Part shown: piece by piece, positions 1-12,098 of the stretch
Position numbering within the stretch: position 1 is the first letter of the stretch
Layout: the number at the start of each line of letters is the position of its first letter
Origin: Podospora pseudoanserina
Taxonomy: Eukaryota > Ascomycota > Sordariomycetes > Sordariales > Podosporaceae
Length of the DNA: 64,000 bases
Direction of reading: 5' to 3'
Assembly: GCF_035222485.1 (NCBI RefSeq)
Contig: NC_085921.1
Coordinates: forward strand, 5,022,001 to 5,086,000
Notes under the pieces: model-generated
Told to the model about the DNA's origin: nothing
The model's database searches: none
The model's input: the letters and a program-made list of their open reading frames with translations, nothing else
Program-made: the position numbers and the translations under genes

Positions 1-73
1 GCTTGCGGCCGAGCAGAGGGTTGCGGATGAACTTCCGCGTGCGCAGGGTTACGGGGGCATCAGAGTCGGCCAT
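1..73 (-). CDS. rps24: 40S ribosomal protein S24 (5' end only)
   Basis: Only the first 24 codons lie in the window; the gene runs off the left edge. The start ATG is at 73 on the minus strand and the peptide reads [16 protein letters not shown] followed by RNPLLGRK, which I recognise as the strongly conserved N-terminus of eukaryotic ribosomal protein eS24, a component of the small ribosomal subunit. No intron falls in the visible 24 codons. The identification rests on this short but highly characteristic stretch. The 350 bases upstream hold the promoter and the 3' end of the neighbouring methyltransferase gene, which is transcribed in the same direction. Confidence 0.88.
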   Translation of the reverse strand, partial: MADSDAPVTLRTRKFIRNPLLGRK

Positions 74-422
74 GGTGATGTCGTCGGTCGTTGGTTGTCG
101 TACCTCGATCGATCTCAGGTTCCGGCAGGAGGAGGGCGAGTTTCTGCTGGTGTTTTTTGCAGGCCAGGACGCACTGGGTAGCGGGTGGATCTCGCAAAAT
201 TCCGGCAGCGAATCGCTAATTTGGGTGTGAGCCCTAATTTGTGTGTGGCCTGAATTCCGAGGCAATCAGTCAGCAGCGGGCGGGGCAGCTTGGTGGAAAT
301 GCACGGACCAATGTGCGGCAGCCTTGTCCAGCTCCCCACTTGTCGACAACTGCCCCACACCTTCTGAGAAGACATTCAAAACAACAACACAGCACCACAA
401 TCTCAAAGTGACTTTTTTGTTC
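74..422. other. Intergenic: rps24 promoter and 3' flank of the methyltransferase gene
   Basis: No coding stretch is convincing here. The open frames at 3-230 (plus) and 115-375 (minus) have no family resemblance. The region should contain the rps24 promoter and the methyltransferase terminator. Confidence 0.6.
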
Positions 423-1488
423 TCATGCAACCGTCAATTGGCAAATGTGTATAGGGGTGGCGTCATTATAAAATGGCCCTCTCTGTTCCGGCCTAGGCAG
501 CACTGGAAACAGTTCATAATGGACATGGAACCCGCGCTTCTGACAGGCCTCCAAGAAGCTCTCGAATGTCGCTCTGTTCCGCTCTGTTGCCGCAATCAGA
601 ATGACCGCGCCAGGCGATATAGCAACGAGGTTCTGCAGCGTTGCCACCAGCGCGGGAATTACACTCGCGTCGTACGTGATGTCAGCTCCCAGCACGACGT
701 CAACCTCTCTTCCACCGTTCCATTCCTCCTCTTCGGTGCCCAGCAAAGCATGGCCCCATCTGAGCTCAGAGACAGACACCCTGTCTGTGCCCTGAAGACC
801 GTTGATGAAAAGGTTGTCTGGGAGGTTATTCACCACATCTTCAGAACCGTCCGAGGCAATGACATGTTCTGCGCCGAGATATTTGGCACACAAGATGGCA
901 ACGTATCCTGTTCCAGTTCCGAGCTCTAGCAGACGCTTCCCCTTGACAAGTGTTGGGTTGGCGCAGAGATACTGGCCCATGTGCAATGCTGCCTCCCATG
1001 TTCGTAGGCCTGTTGTCCCCGAACCCGAGATAATGGAACGAGATTCCAGCAAGACCACAGCTGCATCACTGGGTTCCTGGAGCAGGGAAAGGTAGTATGC
1101 CACATGGCACTTTTGCTGGGCAGCCACCACCTCTGAAGGCAATGGAACAGATAACAACTCAGACATGGTGGTCATGAGATTATCTGATATTCCCTGTTCC
1201 TGTCAGTTCCTGGCGTCTCTGTCTCCTTTTCAGCAAGGTATGAGTTATCCTTACATGCTCCTCCCAGTCCACGATAGAGCGTTCGATTCTCGACGTCAAC
1301 TCCTTGAGCACTTTTAGCCCATAGCGGGGAGGAAGCGGGAATGCGACATCATGGCCAAACAGCTTCTTGTAGATTTCCTCTTGGACCGCATCGAAGCAAA
1401 GGACCTCACCGTCTGGATATTCTGGTGCGGCATCCAACTGCAGGCACTGCCAACAGAATCGGGTTACTTGTGGGTCTTGGCTGCTCAT
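423..1488 (-). CDS. EFM3: Elongation factor 2 lysine methyltransferase (EEF2KMT/FAM86, yeast Efm3)
   Basis: Two exons: 1488-1255 and 1199-423, joined over a 55-nt intron (1200-1254, GTAAGG...CTGACAG), giving 336 residues; human FAM86A is of similar length. The N-terminal 78 residues resemble the FAM86 N-terminal helical domain (FCWQCLQ start). The rest is a class I SAM-dependent methyltransferase: the motif LLELGTGTGY lies near residues 168-177, an acidic residue follows in VIASDGSED (about 195), and the post-motif VVLGADITYD is near 247-256. The family trimethylates a lysine of translation elongation factor 2 in the cytosol. An alternative acceptor six bases further in would remove two residues. 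The start at 1488 is chosen because the family begins close to the Trp/Cys-rich helix; an upstream in-frame Met at 1623 would add 45 unrelated residues. It is divergently arranged with the cyclophilin gene. Confidence 0.87.
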
Positions 1489-1957
1489 GTTGAAGGGTGA
1501 GTACGGTCTTGTTCGAGTCCAGCTCGACATCTGTCGTGGTTTCATGTAAATGTTGGCCGCCTTGTCCAAAAGACCGGCAGAAAGGAAGGCGGTGAAGGGC
1601 CAAGGGTAGACTGCTGGGCACACAACTTTCCAGCCTCAGTGTCAGAAGGGTTCCCAGGTAGGTAATGAATCAATGCCATTTCTCCCTGATTTGAATCGCG
1701 CCTGATTTTTTTGTTCCATTATGGATTTTAAACACACCTGCAATCGGATTTCATCTTAAAAGGCCAAGTCTGTATCCAGCGAGCAGTTCAGCCAAAAGTG
1801 GGCCCTTGACGTAAGAGCTGCCAAGCCATTGAACAGTCGAGTGCGCGCCTGGCATCGCGTTTCCATCTCGGAACTGAAGACTTCAGTTGTTGGCCAGAAA
1901 AACACACAATCCCATCTCAACACCCTTTCGCCGCGCCCAGGGAAGACTGTCGCCAAG
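1489..1957. promoter_or_regulatory. Shared 470-bp promoter region of EFM3 and cyp6
   Basis: Head-to-head genes begin at 1488 (minus) and 1958 (plus), so this gap must carry both promoters. I see no clear TATA box or repeat. The plus-side leader just before the cyclophilin ATG is CCAAG, an ordinary fungal start context. Confidence 0.5.
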
Positions 1958-3711
1958 ATGTCGGTCATTCTCGAGACAACGGCAGGTGACATTGTCATTG
2001 ACCTGCTGGTCGATTTCGCCCCCAAGATGTGCGAAAAGTACGTCCCCCTGTTCTTGCTTTCTTGTTCAATTGCCAGACCACAACTAACCCAATGTTCTTC
2101 AGCTTTCTCAAGCTATGCAAGATCAAATACTACAACTTCTCTCCGATCCACTCTATTCAAAAGTCCTTTTCCTGTCAAACCGGCGACCCTCTCGGGCCTC
2201 TGTCCCCCAATTCCGACGGCGGAAGTTCCATCTGGGGCTTACTCGAAGGCAGGGACAAGACATTTCCTGCCTTGTTCCATCCCAAATTGAAACACCGCGA
2301 ACGAGGCACTGTCAGCATGGCTACTGCCCCCCACCCGTCTGACCCAGAGACACGACTGGCTGGCTCTCAATTTCTGATCACACTGGGAGAGGACGGGATA
2401 GACTTTCTAGACGACAAAGCCGCCATATTTGGGAAAGTCGCCGAGGGCTTTGACGTTCTGGAGAAGATCAACGAGGCAATTGTGGATGAACGAGGGAACC
2501 CGCTGGTGGACATCAGAATCAAGCATACCATTGTGTTGGAGGATCCCTACCCTGACCCCGCTGGCCTGCGGGAGCCGAGTGCTTCACCTCCACCGACCAA
2601 GGCACAGCTCGCTACCGTCAGGATTGCGGAGGGAGAAGAGCTGGTTGATGTCGAAAAGGACGAAGAAGCCGCCGCTGAGGCGGAAACGAGAAAGAGAGAG
2701 AGAGAAGCAGCCGCCCAGGCGTTGACGTTGGAGATGCTGGGCGATCTCCCATTTGCCGAAGTCAAGCCACCAGAAAATGTCCTGTTTGTTTGCAAGCTCA
2801 ACCCAGTCACAACTGACGAGGACTTGGAGTTGATATTCAGTCGGTTTGGCAAGATTCTGAGTTGCGAGGTGATCAGAGATCAGAAAACCGGCGACAGCTT
2901 GCAGTATGCTTTCATTGAGTTTGAAGATAAGAAGAGCTGCGAGGAAGCGTACTACAAGATGGATTCCGTTCTGATTGACGACAGGAGAATTCACGTAGAC
3001 TTCAGTCAGAGCGTCAGTCGCCTGAGCGAGGTTTGGAGAAACGATACCAACACGAAACGCAAAACTGCTGCTGCAAGAAAAGGGAAGGGTGGCTGGGGTG
3101 GTGTGCAAGAGCTGGAGAAATGGCGCAAGTACAGGAATGAGGACGTGGAACGTGACGACGAGGACGATCATTACCGGATGGTCCATGGGGTGGAGGATAT
3201 GCAGCATGGCAGGCGCGATACCGGCGTCTCCCACAGCAGCAGCAGCAATAACAACAATGAGAATAATAACAACCGCAAGCCTTACGACAGGAGAGCCGGC
3301 GAGAGCCGGTCGAGCGGCCCGAGTGGAAGTGGTGGCTATGAAGATAGCCGAAGAGAAGCTGCGGCACACCGGCGGGGAAGAGAGTCCCCGGACCGGCTGA
3401 CGGACACGCGCAGCAGTAGCGGCAATAACAACAGGCCAGAGCACAGGCGAGGTCACACGGAGCGACGGAGCCGGAGCCCCAGACAAGACCACGGTTATCA
3501 CCGTCACAGCTACCGCGACAACAACCGCCATGACAGGCCAGGCGATCCCGGACAATCATCATCAAGGGGCCGAGAAGATCGGGATTGGGCTCGTAGAGAT
3601 CGTCGGGACCAAGATCGCGATAGAAGGGATAGGAGCAGATACAGGGACAGGGATAGGGGCCGGGACAGATACCGGGGAAGAGGCGGAGGAGACGAGTACA
3701 GTGGACGTTGA
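1958..3711 (+). CDS. cyp6: Cyclophilin-RRM peptidyl-prolyl isomerase (PPIL4/Cyp6 type)
   Basis: Exon 1 is 1958-2037 and exon 2 is 2103-3711, with a 65-nt intron (donor GTACGT, branch CTAAC, acceptor TTCTTCAG); the product is 562 residues. Residues 1 to about 170 are a cyclophilin-type isomerase domain, including the family segments [10 protein letters not shown] and [10 protein letters not shown] charged linker follows (about 195-235). An RRM occupies about 250-332, with VLFVCKL as RNP2 and LQYAFIEF as RNP1. From about 370 on the chain is rich in Arg, Asp, Ser and Asn, ending in RD/RG repeats like those of splicing factors. The layout is that of PPIL4, a nuclear cyclophilin linked to spliceosomes. 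The splice join restores the conserved ENFLKLCK, which supports the intron. Antisense open frames over the Arg-rich tail are compositional shadows. Confidence 0.92.
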
Positions 3712-6700
3712 ACGGTTGTCGTCGGTCGTGTGTAGCGGTGCTGTCGGCTGCCGGCCTCGTGTGCGTGGGATATCACAGTAACGATGCAAGCTAATTAGAG
3801 CCCTAGACGATGAGTGGTTCGTCTTACACGTTCGACAGCAACTCGTTTTCTTGTGGCCCGGCTCTTCTTGCTCTTTTCTGTCTTCCTCAGCTGCCAGCTC
3901 CCTGTCCAGCATAGTGTCTTCCACCCTCGGCCAGTCGCCCCAGTTACTCAACACTACGCCCAACGACGGATGACATCCTGTTGGCCGGGCACTGGGAACA
4001 CGACTTGAGCAAGGTGTCATCTCGTCGTTCTGACCACCGAGTTGGTCTGGAACTCCTGGTCGAACGTGTACACGCGCTCCTGTGTAGTAGGCGTCAAGGA
4101 GAAGTCTAAACCGCATGGTGCCCTGTCAATGGATGGCGCATCGTCCCGACGGGCTGCGTGGGCAAGGACCCTGTGCCCGAAGGCCAGACCCAATGGATGT
4201 GGCTCGCCTCCTGTTGCTTCGACTCTTTTATACGAGCTTTCTTTTCGTTCTGCCATGGATATCTATCTACGTTGCGGGCTGAGGTGGGTGCGTGTTGGTC
4301 AGGGCATTCTGGCTACAGCCGTGGATGGATCGCATTTGCGGGCCGGGTGGTCGAGGCGCATTGCATTGTTTCTCGATGGCTTCCATTGATGCTTCCTGCC
4401 CCCTTTCCTGCCCCTTTCCTTCCTCCCAGCCGCGGGTTCTCAGCACCCTGGTTCACCCCCCGCCCTGTGGTTCGCGGAAGGGATTGTGGGAAGGTAACCC
4501 AAGGCTGCCCTTTTCCGTTGCACATCTCATCAGCATCGTCATCGCCAGTGATCTATCCCCCTTTTGTCGTGACTACAGCACAGGAGCAAGTGGGCATGCA
4601 CGCCGGGTAATTCTTTCTCTCTCGGTCCAGCACATATTCCCCCACTCTCGCGCGTACCGCACCCCTCTCACCACAGTCGCTCCGTCACAGTCGAAAGACG
4701 GTCGGGTGGCTTTTTATACAGGCTACACGTGCGGGCCGCTTCTTTCTTCAAGCCTCCCTTGACGTGATTATCGGGCCCAGCTGGAGCATGCAGAGCTGCC
4801 AACCGCCGTATCGTGCTTCCTCCCTACTCAACATAGGGCGTATATGTATGCAGACCTCGGAGTTTCGTACCCGGATGAGGTAGCTTCTGCTGGTTCCACG
4901 AGGAGGTTGTTCATGCGGTCTCTGTATGACGCAGGCAAATAGAATGAGGGGCCTTTCACAAAGCCCCGTCCTGCGCAGATAGCTGGCTAGCCTCCTGTTC
5001 TTGCCCCCCGGCTTGGGTTGGGTTGTCATTGGGCTGAAAGATTATACTACTTTTATATATGCCTATATTTGACGACGAAGATGCTCGTAATCGGGCTGTG
5101 GTGGTGTGCGGATAAGCAGGGCGGCCAATGAGTGCTACAGGTGCCTATTCGTACTGCATAAAAATTGGTTTTGCGGGTATTTGGGGGTTGGGGGTTCGGG
5201 GTTGGGGGCTGCTGGCCAAGGGGTGATGGAGGGGCGGGTGTTTGGGTTGTGTATGTGTGTGTATGGGTGTGTCTGAGGTATCGTTCGGATCATGCCCGTC
5301 ATCCACCACCCTTCTTTCTTCTTTCTCTTCCTCAACACCCTCCCGACCTACCAATCCAGCCGCCGCTGCCGCTGCCGATCCGCATCGCGCGACCCGTCAC
5401 CGCCGGCAGGCAAGAAAAAGAAAAAAGTTCTCATTTTGCCTCGGAGGCGTTCGGGCAACGTGTCTCGACAGACGCCCATGGCGGTTTTTTTCTACCGGTT
5501 TACCGTTTGGGCGACGGATCGAGCTGTAAGGTCCCTCCCTCTCCGAATGTCCACGACTCGGGGAAAAAATGGCGTTTTTTATGCATCTCTCAAAACCCTG
5601 GATATCCCAACGCCATTTGCTGGCAACGTCGAGAAAGCATGGTAGTGATTCTCGTGACGCGTGTGCACATTACATTGATGCTTCCAGAAATATCAGGAAG
5701 GGCACATTTGTCCAGGCGCGTCCGAAGCTGATTTGTTCTACCTTTTCGTAGACTTCACGTCCGTGAATAAGGGGAAGCCATTCAGCCCTGATCAGGCCAC
5801 AGTACAGAGGAAATCTGACTTGCTCGGACCTCCTGGGATCTTGCTTGTATCAAGAGCTCAGATGTGTTTTGAAGGGTGATACCAGATGGTCCGATGATGA
5901 CGGTGGGGGGCGGCCCATGCGGTAGGCTTTGGACTCCGTCCGGAGGTTTCGACGGGGGGTGGTTCAAAGTTGATAAAGGCATCTGATTGAACGCCGCTTC
6001 TCTTGCAGTTGAATGCTGTGTCACTTGGAAATTCATCATCTTCACGAATTCGTATCCAGGCAGTCCGAGCTGTTTACCATCACACATGATATGATATCTC
6101 TGCGAAGTCAAACTCAGTTACGCGGTCAACGTTGTTACCAAGAGGAATTGTATCCCAATCTACGAGCGCTACCAAGTCAAAGGCATTGTTAGCAGCTTTT
6201 AGGGAGTCAAGGTCAGAGATATCCACCGAGATATGAAGTCCTGCCTCGTGGTCAGCCACTGAGACACATTCCTATTTAGAATATAATCACACTGAAACAG
6301 GATGGCGCGGACTCTTCATTGGCCAAACTCATCGATTTGTTCTATTTCTATCGTTATGCCTTCCATCAGCACTCCATTTCATCGACAATGCCTCGTATCC
6401 GCAAGTGATGCCTCCTCGGCACAACCTCTACATGGTCTTGAGTTGAGTCCACATGTGAGCTACTTATAACGTGCAAGCACTGTTCCTCTCACGCCCTCCA
6501 CAGGGGAAAAGTTGGAGAAGTGAGAGGGGACCGACTGCGCGAATGGGCACAGCATCTTCGGGTACCGACTTCTGAAGCACGCCCCAGGGCCCTCACAAAA
6601 TTCTTGTTGATGCCGTAGCACCTGACTAGGGAATGGTGGCCAGAGAGCTAGAGACATCGACATGCACGCAACCGCATCGCGACTTTCCATGAACGAGCCA

Positions 6701-9700
6701 GCCGAGGCGAGACCTAGCGTGAGCTGGTCACAGGTCAGATAAGCTAAAGTAGCTGAGCCGGAGCGTTGGGGGGGCCAGACAACAGCCCAACCCGCTTCCT
6801 GAGCATTGGGGATTCGGATGGGTCAACCCGATCGGGGAGAGAGAAAGTTTACGTTGGCATCATTTTTGGTGGTGAGTTCTGGTGCCTACCCACCTAGACA
6901 GGTCAGTAACTGCTCAACTCAGCTCAACATCGAGCGTACGGAATTGAAGGTTTGATGTCACAGAACAAACTGACTCCCTTTGGGTCTCAAAATTCATCAA
7001 GGGGAGCAAAGCTGGCATGTCAGGCAGGTATCCTCTGGCTCATAACGCATGGCAAGGTACAAGTCCACCCAGAACCGACCATCCGATCAGCTTCCCCAGA
7101 TAGTCGGACCGAGATCTGAAAGACGGGTGTAGCCGTGTCGAGAAAGAAATTAGCACTTTCCTCCTCGTCTCATCTATCCGACGCAGCTTGCGGACTGTGG
7201 TCCAACGACGTCTGCAGAAGGGCCGGGGACTCCAGGACCAGCAGTGCCGGGCACCTGTATCGTGTGTTTGCAACATGCATGATTGTTCACCGCATAGCCC
7301 ACGCTTCCCCAGTCCCCGTGACTGTTGCGGCGAATATGTAAAGCATGACTGACTGTGGGGAGATCTTCGGGCTCCCGTTTTCAACGGGGCGGCCGACAAA
7401 TCGGATTCCCTGCCTTGTATGCCAGCTTCCAGGGGGAAAAGTAGATCGGTCATATTTTCGCTTGCGGGAGAAGCAGACGATGGGAGCATGCCAGGAGGTC
7501 TCAGTGACAGAATGTGATAGAATTTTTAGGGAGACCCAGGGGCTCCCGGTCTTGACTGCACCATGCTCACTGCTGCAGACGCCAACATGTGCCGCGGATG
7601 CAGACGACGATAAACACAGATCTCTGGATGGTCGAGGTGGGACGTAGGTATGTGGTCTAGCTGCTCCAGCTTCCGCAGACAGTTGCACTGTGCAAACTTG
7701 GCGCGGGTACATCAAAGCTACTTTTAGTTGAAAATGCAGAGTCTTCGATCATCTTCGTACCTTGCTTGACACCCAGAGCGAGCTGTCATTGGCACTCGGT
7801 GGTTATCCGATCCGATCGATTACCAATTACCACCCACACAATCCCGCCTTCCAAGTCTCAGGGTAACACTATTTTCTCTCTGGGCCAGCAAGCATCAAAT
7901 GTGCAGTTTTTTCTCTCTTGATATCGGAACGGTCAATCTCTCTGTTCAACACCTTACCTACCTGGCCATCCGTTTTGAGATGGGGGGATGGCGACTTCAA
8001 TCTGCAGCCGGGGGCTCATGTTTGCACAGTGGACAAGAAAAGGAATTAATACGGAGTCTAGCGTCTGATGTATACGATAGGTATTCAAGAAAAAATCAAA
8101 CAGATTTGTTCGTTTGTACCAGGTAACTATTCAGGTCAGATATCATCATTCTACAAGACCCAATGGTGCAATTGCACAACCTGCCGCTGACACCAGCACT
8201 GGCCAGCAGCACAAACACCGGCCTCTTCCATATCCATAAGTTGTACAAGGGACAAGAATGCTCACCATTTATGCGTTGTCCCCAGCCCACTTCTCCTCTT
8301 TGAGATGGCTGCATCACGTTGTGCGAAAACTCGATTGCTTCGCTAAATCCAAGTGCACAATGACACATTTTGGGCCAAGAATCAAGCAAACCACCTTATC
8401 AGAGGCGATTGCGCATCGAGACGCAAAGATTTTCGACTCTGCTTTTGATTCGTTTGCCCTCAGACAGTGAGTGAGGGTGGGGGAGAGGGACTTTTCGACT
8501 TTTCGAGTGAGGTGTCACTTTACCCCTGGACATCTTGATTTTACTCTCCTTTCACTCTCCACAGTCAATCTCAGTCGAAAGCTATAGGTTAGTAGCACAA
8601 ATGGTCCACTCGTCGGCAGGCAAGTCGACACTTGCCAAATGCAGCATCAAGAAACAGAGGTACTCAACGAGATACTTTCCCGGTACTTGTGTCGGACTAG
8701 GCAGTTTTCTTGGAGGTGGCCGTCTCCATGTTGGACCAGCCTCGACGTTGAAAAGCTGGTACAGCATCTTACCACAGTGCCATGTACTCATGATTGATGT
8801 GGCCCCTGGCCGTTGCCCCTTTGGCCTGCCATCTGATGCCAAATGGGTACATGTAGCTGCGAAAAGATGCCCATCCCTACATCAGGTGGCTTTTTCCGAT
8901 GCATGTACCCGACATGTCCATCATTAGCCTCGCGCTAAATCAAAGGCAACTCGAATCTTTCTGGAGGTACTTCATGCTCCGCTGTCAAAACTAGACGTGT
9001 AGGACCAGAGAGAGAACCACAAGACAGGGCGACGGGCCAAGGTCAAGACCGTGGTAGCACATCATGTCAAGGGAAATATCCCTGGGGGAACCAGGCCTGT
9101 CCATGTCGTGTGTGCCCACCCTTCAGCGTTTCTGGCGCCGCCGTCATCGCAAAGGACTGCCAGCGACCCATCATACAGCTGACAGAAATGGATGCAAACA
9201 GATGACCCAATACACACAGGGTACGTGGGGGAACTAACCGACCTTATACCTATCGAACGAGAAACGGACAGCACGAGGTGATACACAAGTCTTTATAACA
9301 TCATGACACTTGCATGTCCACCTTTCCCTCCCCCCCTTTTTTTCCTCTCCTCGCCTGACTTTCTTCCTCTTCACTCGTCTAGTGTCTTATCTTGTCTCGC
9401 TCGGTTTCTTTCTTTGCTCCTGATAGTGAAACTGGACCTTGTGCCAAGCTCAACATTTCACAGATCACATCATACATCCCTATTCTGCCCCTTGTGTCTT
9501 TTGGGTCTCTTCTGTTTCATCATCCCCGCTCATCGAGAGGGAGACAAAGGCCATACAACCAAGCCAGCTTTCCGCTCACTCTGCACGTCCAAGACAGTCT
9601 GACGAAATCAACTTGAGGACACCAATCGATTGTCAACCACTGGATCGGACGTAGATTACGCTGGGGGAAGGTTTTGTTTTTGATTCAGACCAATTCCAGA

Positions 9701-10393
9701 AGTTGGGACCGGAAAGGTTTGTGTACCATGTCTCACTCCTATCCTACCTCTGATCATTCATCTCCCCACTATTCCACTTCTCGGCCGAGGGGACATGTGC
9801 TTTTCGTTGTCCTGTGCTTCCACGGCGAGCGCTTTGATCGGTCCAGCGTTGCTCATGTGCGTCAATTCCAGGTCTTTGGCGTCCACCCCCCGCTTCCCCA
9901 TCTATCAAACCAGAACAGCAGGGGAGACCAGTCCTGGGAGACTTCAGCTTTGGGCCCGGGTTTTGCTGTCTTGGTTCCTGCCCATAACTCAGCCCCGACT
10001 CTCGACTCCAGGGGGATCGTTTTTTTGTTTTCCATTCTCGGTGAGAGGTGTTCGAGGCGAGTCGCAGCCTATCAGGGCATCCACGGCGGCCGATTTGTAT
10101 CCTAGGGCCAGGTTCCAGTCTGCTTCATTCTGGATCGATCGGAATTTCGAGTTGCGGTGTTAAGTGACCGGACAATTTACACCCTCTGCACACAACGCTG
10201 CTGTACCCCCCCCCCTTCCCCACCCACCATCACCAGACACACGCTCAACCTGTCAGCTATTCTACGTCTCGATAATAATAACCACACTCGCAAGCCACAG
10301 CAGACGACAGAGACAGACAAGTCTAAACAACAGCCAGACTTTGAGACTCACTCTCTAAAACCAAGGACGAAGGCGAGAAACCGGAAAATTCAA
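3712..10393. other. 6.7-kb stretch without recognisable genes, ending in the leader of the Zn2Cys6 gene
   Basis: Many open frames of 60-190 codons exist on both strands, but none shows a family motif, a signal peptide with plausible continuation or a convincing exon chain. The part from about 9300 is pyrimidine-rich and carries several short upstream open frames (for example at 9674-10105, 9795-10163 and 10157 onward), as expected of a long fungal 5' leader. The left part should include the 3' end of cyp6. A small non-coding or poorly conserved gene cannot be excluded. Confidence 0.5.
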
Positions 10394-12098
10394 ATGGTGT
10401 CCCAGACCCAGTCCCAGTGTTATACCCCTTCCTCCTCGTCGTCTTCATCGTCGTCTTCGTCGTCCTCGGGTTCTACGACATCCGACACTCACACCACACT
10501 CATCGGCGGCGGCGGACTCGTCCCAGGACTCGGTGGACTCGGCCTACCTCCACGACTCGGCAGCCGATCGAGTTACAACAACACTAGCCGACCGTATCCA
10601 GCTGTATATTATTCATCTCCCACTAGTTTGCCGTCTCTGGACTCTGATAGACACCACCACCGTCACCACGGGCACGGCTACCAGCTTCCTTCACACCCTC
10701 TTCACGACGGCCACTCGCGTGGACACCTGAGTATGTCTGATCAAGGAGGGCACGGAGGTATGGATGGGTCAGACTCCACACCACAAAGAAAAAGAATCGC
10801 TGTTGCTGTACGTCCATACCTTACCTATTCTTTTCATGAGTCCACCCACCAACCAGCTCAGTTCCCTTATGCTGACACTGTATTCCTACCTGGCTTAGTG
10901 TGGAAGGTGTAGAAAGCGAAAGATCAGATGCAGTGGTGACCCGGGGCAAGGGCAGCCATGCTCGAACTGCAAGAATGCCAATGCCGAGCCGTGTCAGTTT
11001 CTAAGGGTGAGCTTCACTACTTGTGTCATCACTTACGGGTTGTCTAACAAGCGCCAGGTTCAATCAAGAGAAGCCCCTTTTATCCGAAGTGAGCCGGTTG
11101 GCGATAGTCCTTTTGGCTACAATGTTGGTGATGCCAGATTATACCACGCATCCCGCGCGCCCACGTATCATGCCTCTCCCAGTCCGCACGCAACAGCCTA
11201 CGCTTCCGACCTTTTATCCACCACTGGGCATCATATGGGACACGGCAGCACTACCGACATTACAGGTATCTCATCGTACAGAGGCAGCACACATGGCGGC
11301 GGCTACTCATACGTCCCGGTCAAACCAGCGTATTACACGGCCGCATACAGCTCCTCGCCACACGGCCTAGCGTACGGGGTCCACTCTGATGTGGACAACT
11401 TTGGGGGTTATGGTTTGCCGGTCCCCACCGGAGAAGCCCATCACGATGCCCCCAGCGGCATCCCGGTCATGTCCATGCCTGGGGCCCCAGCTTGGCCATC
11501 TAGCAGGAGCATGAAATCTCCGAGCGGGTACGGCAGCATGTATCTGGATCCAGAAGTAACCGCATCCCCAACCACCTACACAACCCCCCCACCATCGGCC
11601 TACTCAGCAGTCCGGGGCCACTCAGCCGCCGGGGACGGGCCGAATTTCTCCTTCACAAACATGTCAGCTTCGTTGCCATCGTCTCAGTCGGATCGTGTGC
11701 TTCCTGTTCCTTCTTCCACCGCCGCCACCACCACCACCACGACCAGTCACCGCTCCTCCACCTACCCACCTCTCTCAGGGGCCAACAAACCCCCAACGGC
11801 CACAGAATCGAGCTACGACAGCTACGGCTCCTCTCGCACCGAGTCCAGCGGCCCAGAAAGTATCTTTAGCGACTCGGAACGCGCTGCAGCCTTCTCGAAC
11901 AGCCAGGGGCCAGCAGCCTTTGACATGAGCCCGTACGGTACCAGCTCCGGGTCGACCGACGCTTCTGGCCGAAGGGACTCTGCATACGCCGCGGCGGGGG
12001 CTGGACACGAGACTGGCGGTGGGCATGACGGGCCGTCGCTGCCTTCCCTGTCGTCTGCGTATGAGAGGCATCATGCTGCTGTTGCCACCCGGCACTAG
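10394..12098 (+). CDS. Zn2Cys6 fungal transcription factor
   Basis: Three exons: 10394-10807, 10899-11006 and 11058-12098, all phase 0, giving 520 residues. Intron 1 (91 nt) ends TGCTGACAC...CTTAG and intron 2 (51 nt) has TCTAAC before its acceptor. The 36-residue middle exon encodes nearly the whole zinc cluster, with cysteines at about 139, 142, 149, 159, 162 and 170 (CX2CX6CX9CX2CX7C), preceded by the basic QRKRIAVA. A poly-Ser run sits at residues 13-25 and a His-rich stretch precedes the cluster. The long C-terminal part is rich in Ser, Thr, Pro, Tyr and Gly and has no recognisable middle homology domain, so it is likely disordered activation sequence. It would act in the nucleus on CGG-type sites. 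The start is the first ATG after the pyrimidine-rich leader; the frame is open further upstream to 10157 but there it looks like leader. I cannot name the ortholog. Confidence 0.85.

Noticed and set aside
2584-3555. 323-codon minus-strand frame opposite cyp6
   Set aside because: It mirrors the Arg/Asp-rich tail and has low-complexity Val/Ala/Thr runs without motifs.
5165-5731. 188-codon plus-strand frame in the 6.7-kb gap
   Set aside because: The sequence is G/T-rich and low in complexity at its start and has no recognisable domain or exon partner.
5782-6111. 109-codon minus-strand frame (DGKQLGLPGYEFVK)
   Set aside because: It looked like a gene fragment, but no family could be named and there is no extension on either side.
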